From Nocardia amamiensis (GTDB lineage: Bacteria > Actinomycetota > Actinomycetes > Mycobacteriales > Mycobacteriaceae), in the NCBI RefSeq assembly GCF_015477605.1, contig NZ_JADLQX010000022.1, positions 1-64,000 of the forward strand: a stretch of 64,000 nucleotides of DNA, given 5' to 3'. Below are positions 61,399-64,000 of the stretch, in pieces. The notes beneath the pieces are model-generated. The model was given only the letters and a program-made list of their open reading frames with translations. It did not search any database and was not told the DNA's origin. Each line of letters opens with the position of its first letter. Positions within the stretch are counted from its first letter, which is position 1. Position numbers and translations under genes: made by a program.

Positions 61399-61857
61399 TC
61401 AACCGCTCTGGGCGTCGAGAGAGTCCAAAGTCGACAGGATGCTTTGCACCGGGATGCGCCCGGAGGCCACGAGTTGGGCGCCGTTGTGTCGCAGCGCGGC
61501 CGCGAAGGGCGCGGCCCACGTGTTCTCGTAGATCAAGATGGCCGCCGAGTGTCCCGGTTCCAGCGCCACGCCGGCCTCCCTGCAGTCGGTGTCGTCGATC
61601 AATCCAGAGCGGGCCTCGGCGAACAGCGTGATATCGAAATCGCCCCGCAGTCCCACGTCGGTGATGTCGACGCCGACAAGCGAGCCGTCGGCATCCTTGC
61701 GGACGAACGCCAGATCCAGCACGCGGACGATGCCGCGGTCGACGAGATCGCGCAACAGTGGGAGGGCCGAACCATCCGGTGTCCGGTCGGCGGGGAATTC
61801 GATGACGAGATAGTCGATGGGGCCCAGCTCGTCAGGACTGATATCTGAATTTGTCAC
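61399..61857 (-). CDS. DUF6325 family protein
   Basis: This 152-residue protein starts at a GTG after AAAGAGGGTC. Family blocks are LGPIDYLVIEFPADRTPDGS, ALPLLRDLVDRGIVRVLDLA and SAAILIYENTWAAPFAAALR. From memory, it is commonly encoded beside SHOCT proteins; the pair may act in membrane or stress responses, but the mechanism is unknown. It is the first gene of a two-gene operon. Confidence 0.85.
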   Translation of the reverse strand: MTNSDISPDELGPIDYLVIEFPADRTPDGSALPLLRDLVDRGIVRVLDLAFVRKDADGSLVGVDITDVGLRGDFDITLFAEARSGLIDDTDCREAGVALEPGHSAAILIYENTWAAPFAAALRHNGAQLVASGRIPVQSILSTLDSLDAQSG

Positions 61858-62140
61858 CGGGACCCTCTTTCCGCCACTCGTTACGAGAAAGGGACTCTTA
61901 TCAGACCGACTGCCCAGGGGCTTGTCACAGTGCGGCCGGATATTTGCTTATGGCACCGGATTCGGTAACAACTTCGGATCCACCGGTGTCCCTGGTGCTA
62001 GTCTCTTCATAGCGTACGCGTCTGATCGCCAGTCGGTCATGAGAATCACCGGGCCGGACCCCGCAGGGGCCCAGACCCCATTCGATGTGGGGTGAGCAGT
62101 AAAGGCCTTCACGCAAATCAGGCCTCGAAAGGGGACCGCA

Positions 62141-62647
62141 ATGTCGGAGAACGTGCGCGTCGACCGAGGAAGTGGCAGGGTCGAGCAGGGGATTGCCGCC
62201 GGGACTTCGATTGCGGCCGCCATCATCTTGATAACTGTCGGATTCCTCCAGTTACTTCAAGGGATTTCGGCGGTTGCGGCGGATGAGGTGTTCGTGCAGG
62301 GCCAGCAGTACACCTTCGAGTTCGACTTCACCGCATGGGGATGGATACACATCGCCGTTGGTGTGATCATGGTTGCCACGGGCATCGCATTGCTGACCGG
62401 CGCGTTGTGGGCCCGCGTGGCGGCGATCGTTTTCGCGGCCCTGTCGATCATCGCGAACTTTTTGTGGATGCCGTACTACCCGCTGTGGTCCATCCTGATC
62501 ATTGCCCTGGACATCGTGGCCATTTGGGCGATTTCGACCTGGAACCCCGAGCCCCCTGCACCCTCGGCGGACCGCTCCGCCGAGACAGGGGTGGCGCCGC
62601 CCTCTCCCGAGACCGGGGCGGCGCCACCCCGCCCCGCAGCAGGCTAG
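62141..62647 (+). CDS. DUF7144-type membrane protein
   Basis: This 168-residue protein starts at an ATG after AAAGGGGA. It has four membrane helices (AAAIILITVGFLQLLQGI, IHIAVGVIMVATGIALLTGA, ARVAAIVFAALSIIANFLW, LWSILIIALDIVAIWAI), with YTFEFDFTAWGW in the loop. The cytosolic tail is Pro/Ala-rich with two copies of an ETGxAPPxP-like motif. The family is common in actinobacteria and of unknown function; it often accompanies DUF6325/SHOCT-type stress genes. Confidence 0.8.
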   Translation: MSENVRVDRGSGRVEQGIAAGTSIAAAIILITVGFLQLLQGISAVAADEVFVQGQQYTFEFDFTAWGWIHIAVGVIMVATGIALLTGALWARVAAIVFAALSIIANFLWMPYYPLWSILIIALDIVAIWAISTWNPEPPAPSADRSAETGVAPPSPETGAAPPRPAAG

Positions 62648-62683
62648 TGGTTGCCACGTAATCCATTCCTGGAGTAGGGAACC

Positions 62684-64000
62684 ATGGATTCCAACGCGAC
62701 TGACAATCCACCCCCTGGTCAGCTGAGCACGGACGAACGGGCCGAGCTGGAGAGGCTTCGCGCGGAGGTGGCCGCGCTGCGCACGGAGGCGCGCGGTGCG
62801 GTACCCGCACGGGTATCCCGGCCGCCGCGGCATGCGTGGCGGTGGACCGCGGTGGCGATCTTGACGGTCCTGGTCGCCGTCCTGGCGATCACCACGGTGG
62901 TGTCACGGTTCGTGCGCGGCGAGATCCTGGACACCAACCGCTACCTCAGCACGGTAGCACCGCTGGGTTCGGATCCGGCGCTGCAGACCGAGATCGCCAA
63001 CACGATCACCGACGAGATCTTCGCCCGCGTCGACATCGAGGGTCTGACCGCGGACGCGCTTGCCGCCCTGACCGACGCGGTCCCGGCGACCGCGAACCGG
63101 CCGCGGGTGGATCGCGCGGTCGAGGGGCTGGCGCCGGTGATCACCCAGCAAGCCCGCGGCTTCGTCAACGACACCGTGCTGTCGTTCGTGCGCAGCGACC
63201 AGTTCGAGGACCTGTGGCTGCAAGCCAACCGAGCCGCCCACACTGCCTTGGTGGCGGTGGTGACCGGTCATGTCGGCCCCGAGTCGGTGACCGTCGACGA
63301 AAACGGCACGGTGACACTCTCTCTCCGTACGGTGATCGAGAACATCAAAGCCCGCCTGCTCGATCGGGGCTTCACCTTCGCCGAGAAGATCCCCGCGGTC
63401 GACAAACAATTCGTGTTGTTCCGCTCCCCGGAGCTGGTGCGGGCGCAGCGGGCGGTCTACACGCTCGACAAAGCCGCGACAGTGCTGCCGTGGGTGACGA
63501 TCGCGGCCGCGGTGGCCGCGATCGCCGCGGCACCAGCCGGTCGTCGCCGCCGTGCCCTGGTCTTCGTCGGACTCGCCTTGGTTGTGGGCATGCTCATCCT
63601 CGCGATCGCGCTACTCATCGCCCGAGCGGTATATCTGGACCGGATGCCGCCCGATGTGCTGACACCGGGGGCCGCTACCGCGATCATCGACACTGTCTTT
63701 TTGCCGCTGCGGACCGCACTGCGGGGAGTGGCCGTGCTCGGCGTGGCGATCGCGCTCGCCGCCTACTTGACCGGGGATGCGGCCTCGGCCGCTGCGATCC
63801 GCCGCGGATTCGGCACCGGCATGGACGCCATCCAGCAACTCCGGCGCTCCCGCCCGCCCAACAGGGTGGAGACCTGGGCATACCGCGGACGCGCAGTGTT
63901 GCGGTGGGCGATCATCGGCGCCGCCGCACTACTGCTGGTGTTCTGGCGCTACCCCACCGGGCTGGTAGTCGTCTGGATCGTGCTCGGCGCGCTACTAGCG
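62684..64000 (+). CDS. Large membrane protein, partial at window end
   Basis: An ATG after GGAGTAGGGA opens a frame that stays open to the window edge (439 codons). It has an N-terminal coiled coil (DERAELERLRAEVAALRTEA) and a membrane helix near residues 50-75 (VAILTVLVAVLAITTVV). An extracytoplasmic domain of about 200 residues follows. Further helices are VTIAAAVAAIAAAP, VFVGLALVVGMLILAIALLI, VAVLGVAIALAAYLTG and a pair at the visible end. It resembles conserved actinobacterial membrane proteins of unknown function. The 3' end is not in the window. Confidence 0.8.
   Translation, partial: MDSNATDNPPPGQLSTDERAELERLRAEVAALRTEARGAVPARVSRPPRHAWRWTAVAILTVLVAVLAITTVVSRFVRGEILDTNRYLSTVAPLGSDPALQTEIANTITDEIFARVDIEGLTADALAALTDAVPATANRPRVDRAVEGLAPVITQQARGFVNDTVLSFVRSDQFEDLWLQANRAAHTALVAVVTGHVGPESVTVDENGTVTLSLRTVIENIKARLLDRGFTFAEKIPAVDKQFVLFRSPELVRAQRAVYTLDKAATVLPWVTIAAAVAAIAAAPAGRRRRALVFVGLALVVGMLILAIALLIARAVYLDRMPPDVLTPGAATAIIDTVFLPLRTALRGVAVLGVAIALAAYLTGDAASAAAIRRGFGTGMDAIQQLRRSRPPNRVETWAYRGRAVLRWAIIGAAALLLVFWRYPTGLVVVWIVLGALLA

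Noticed and set aside
1..64000. CRISPR arrays, tRNA and rRNA genes, prophage modules
   Set aside because: No regularly spaced repeats, cloverleaf-like sequences, rRNA motifs or phage structural genes were seen on reading both strands.

Overview
The window is high-GC actinobacterial DNA, most likely from Nocardia or a close relative. The pointers are XRE/DUF5753 plus DUF397 gene sets, a DUF3068 (PorA-type) protein, a LppA-type lipoprotein, a mycobacterial-type b-delta ATP synthase subunit, HelR behind a rifamycin-associated element, and FAAL-type lipid/polyketide enzymes. No rRNA, tRNA or CRISPR array was seen.

Layout. 1-1.5 kb: transposon debris (start of an IS5-like transposase, frameshifted Tn3-type transposase remnant) around a lipoprotein gene. 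1.5-4.3 kb: DUF5996 protein, small membrane protein, SGNH hydrolase. 4.4-8.7 kb: reduced myo-inositol catabolic locus (iolR-type GntR regulator divergent from a Cgl0159-type aldolase, iolB and iolA). 9-13.7 kb: small secreted protein, LuxR remnant, RibD/DHFR-like reductase, AraC regulator, phytase-like lipoprotein, and three translationally coupled small genes. 13.9-18.2 kb: XRE regulator with two DUF397 proteins, then VOC, phosphoesterase, membrane and DUF1877-like proteins.

18.3-37.1 kb is the most interesting region: a biosynthetic cluster with a P450 and a 3366-residue FAAL-ACP-KS-AT-DH-KR-ACP-C-FkbH megasynthase. These are followed by an ACP-reductase protein, an alpha/beta hydrolase, a Gfo/Idh/MocA oxidoreductase and two glycosyltransferases. 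The condensation domain has no adenylation partner but is fused to an FkbH-type glyceryl-transferase module, and the next ACP carries a reductase. I infer a line that esterifies an extended fatty acyl chain to a glyceryl unit, releases it reductively, and glycosylates it: a polyketide glycolipid.

37.3-39.8 kb holds an orphan ATP synthase Fo operon (I, a, c, b and a truncated b-delta) closed by a strong hairpin, with no F1 genes. Next come a SLATT membrane protein and helR with its rifamycin-associated element. 44-48.3 kb: an orphan polar-amino-acid binding lipoprotein, an NlpC/P60-like protein, small genes, paired TetR-like palindromes and a DUF3068 protein. 48.3-50.8 kb: IS630 and IS110 remnants around a VanZ gene. 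51-64 kb: secreted proteins and lipoproteins, a SnoaL-like protein, a PucR regulator with a selenium-binding-protein homologue, an ABC exporter with its GbsR/MarR regulator and operator, a SHOCT/DUF6325 pair and membrane proteins; the last gene runs off the window.
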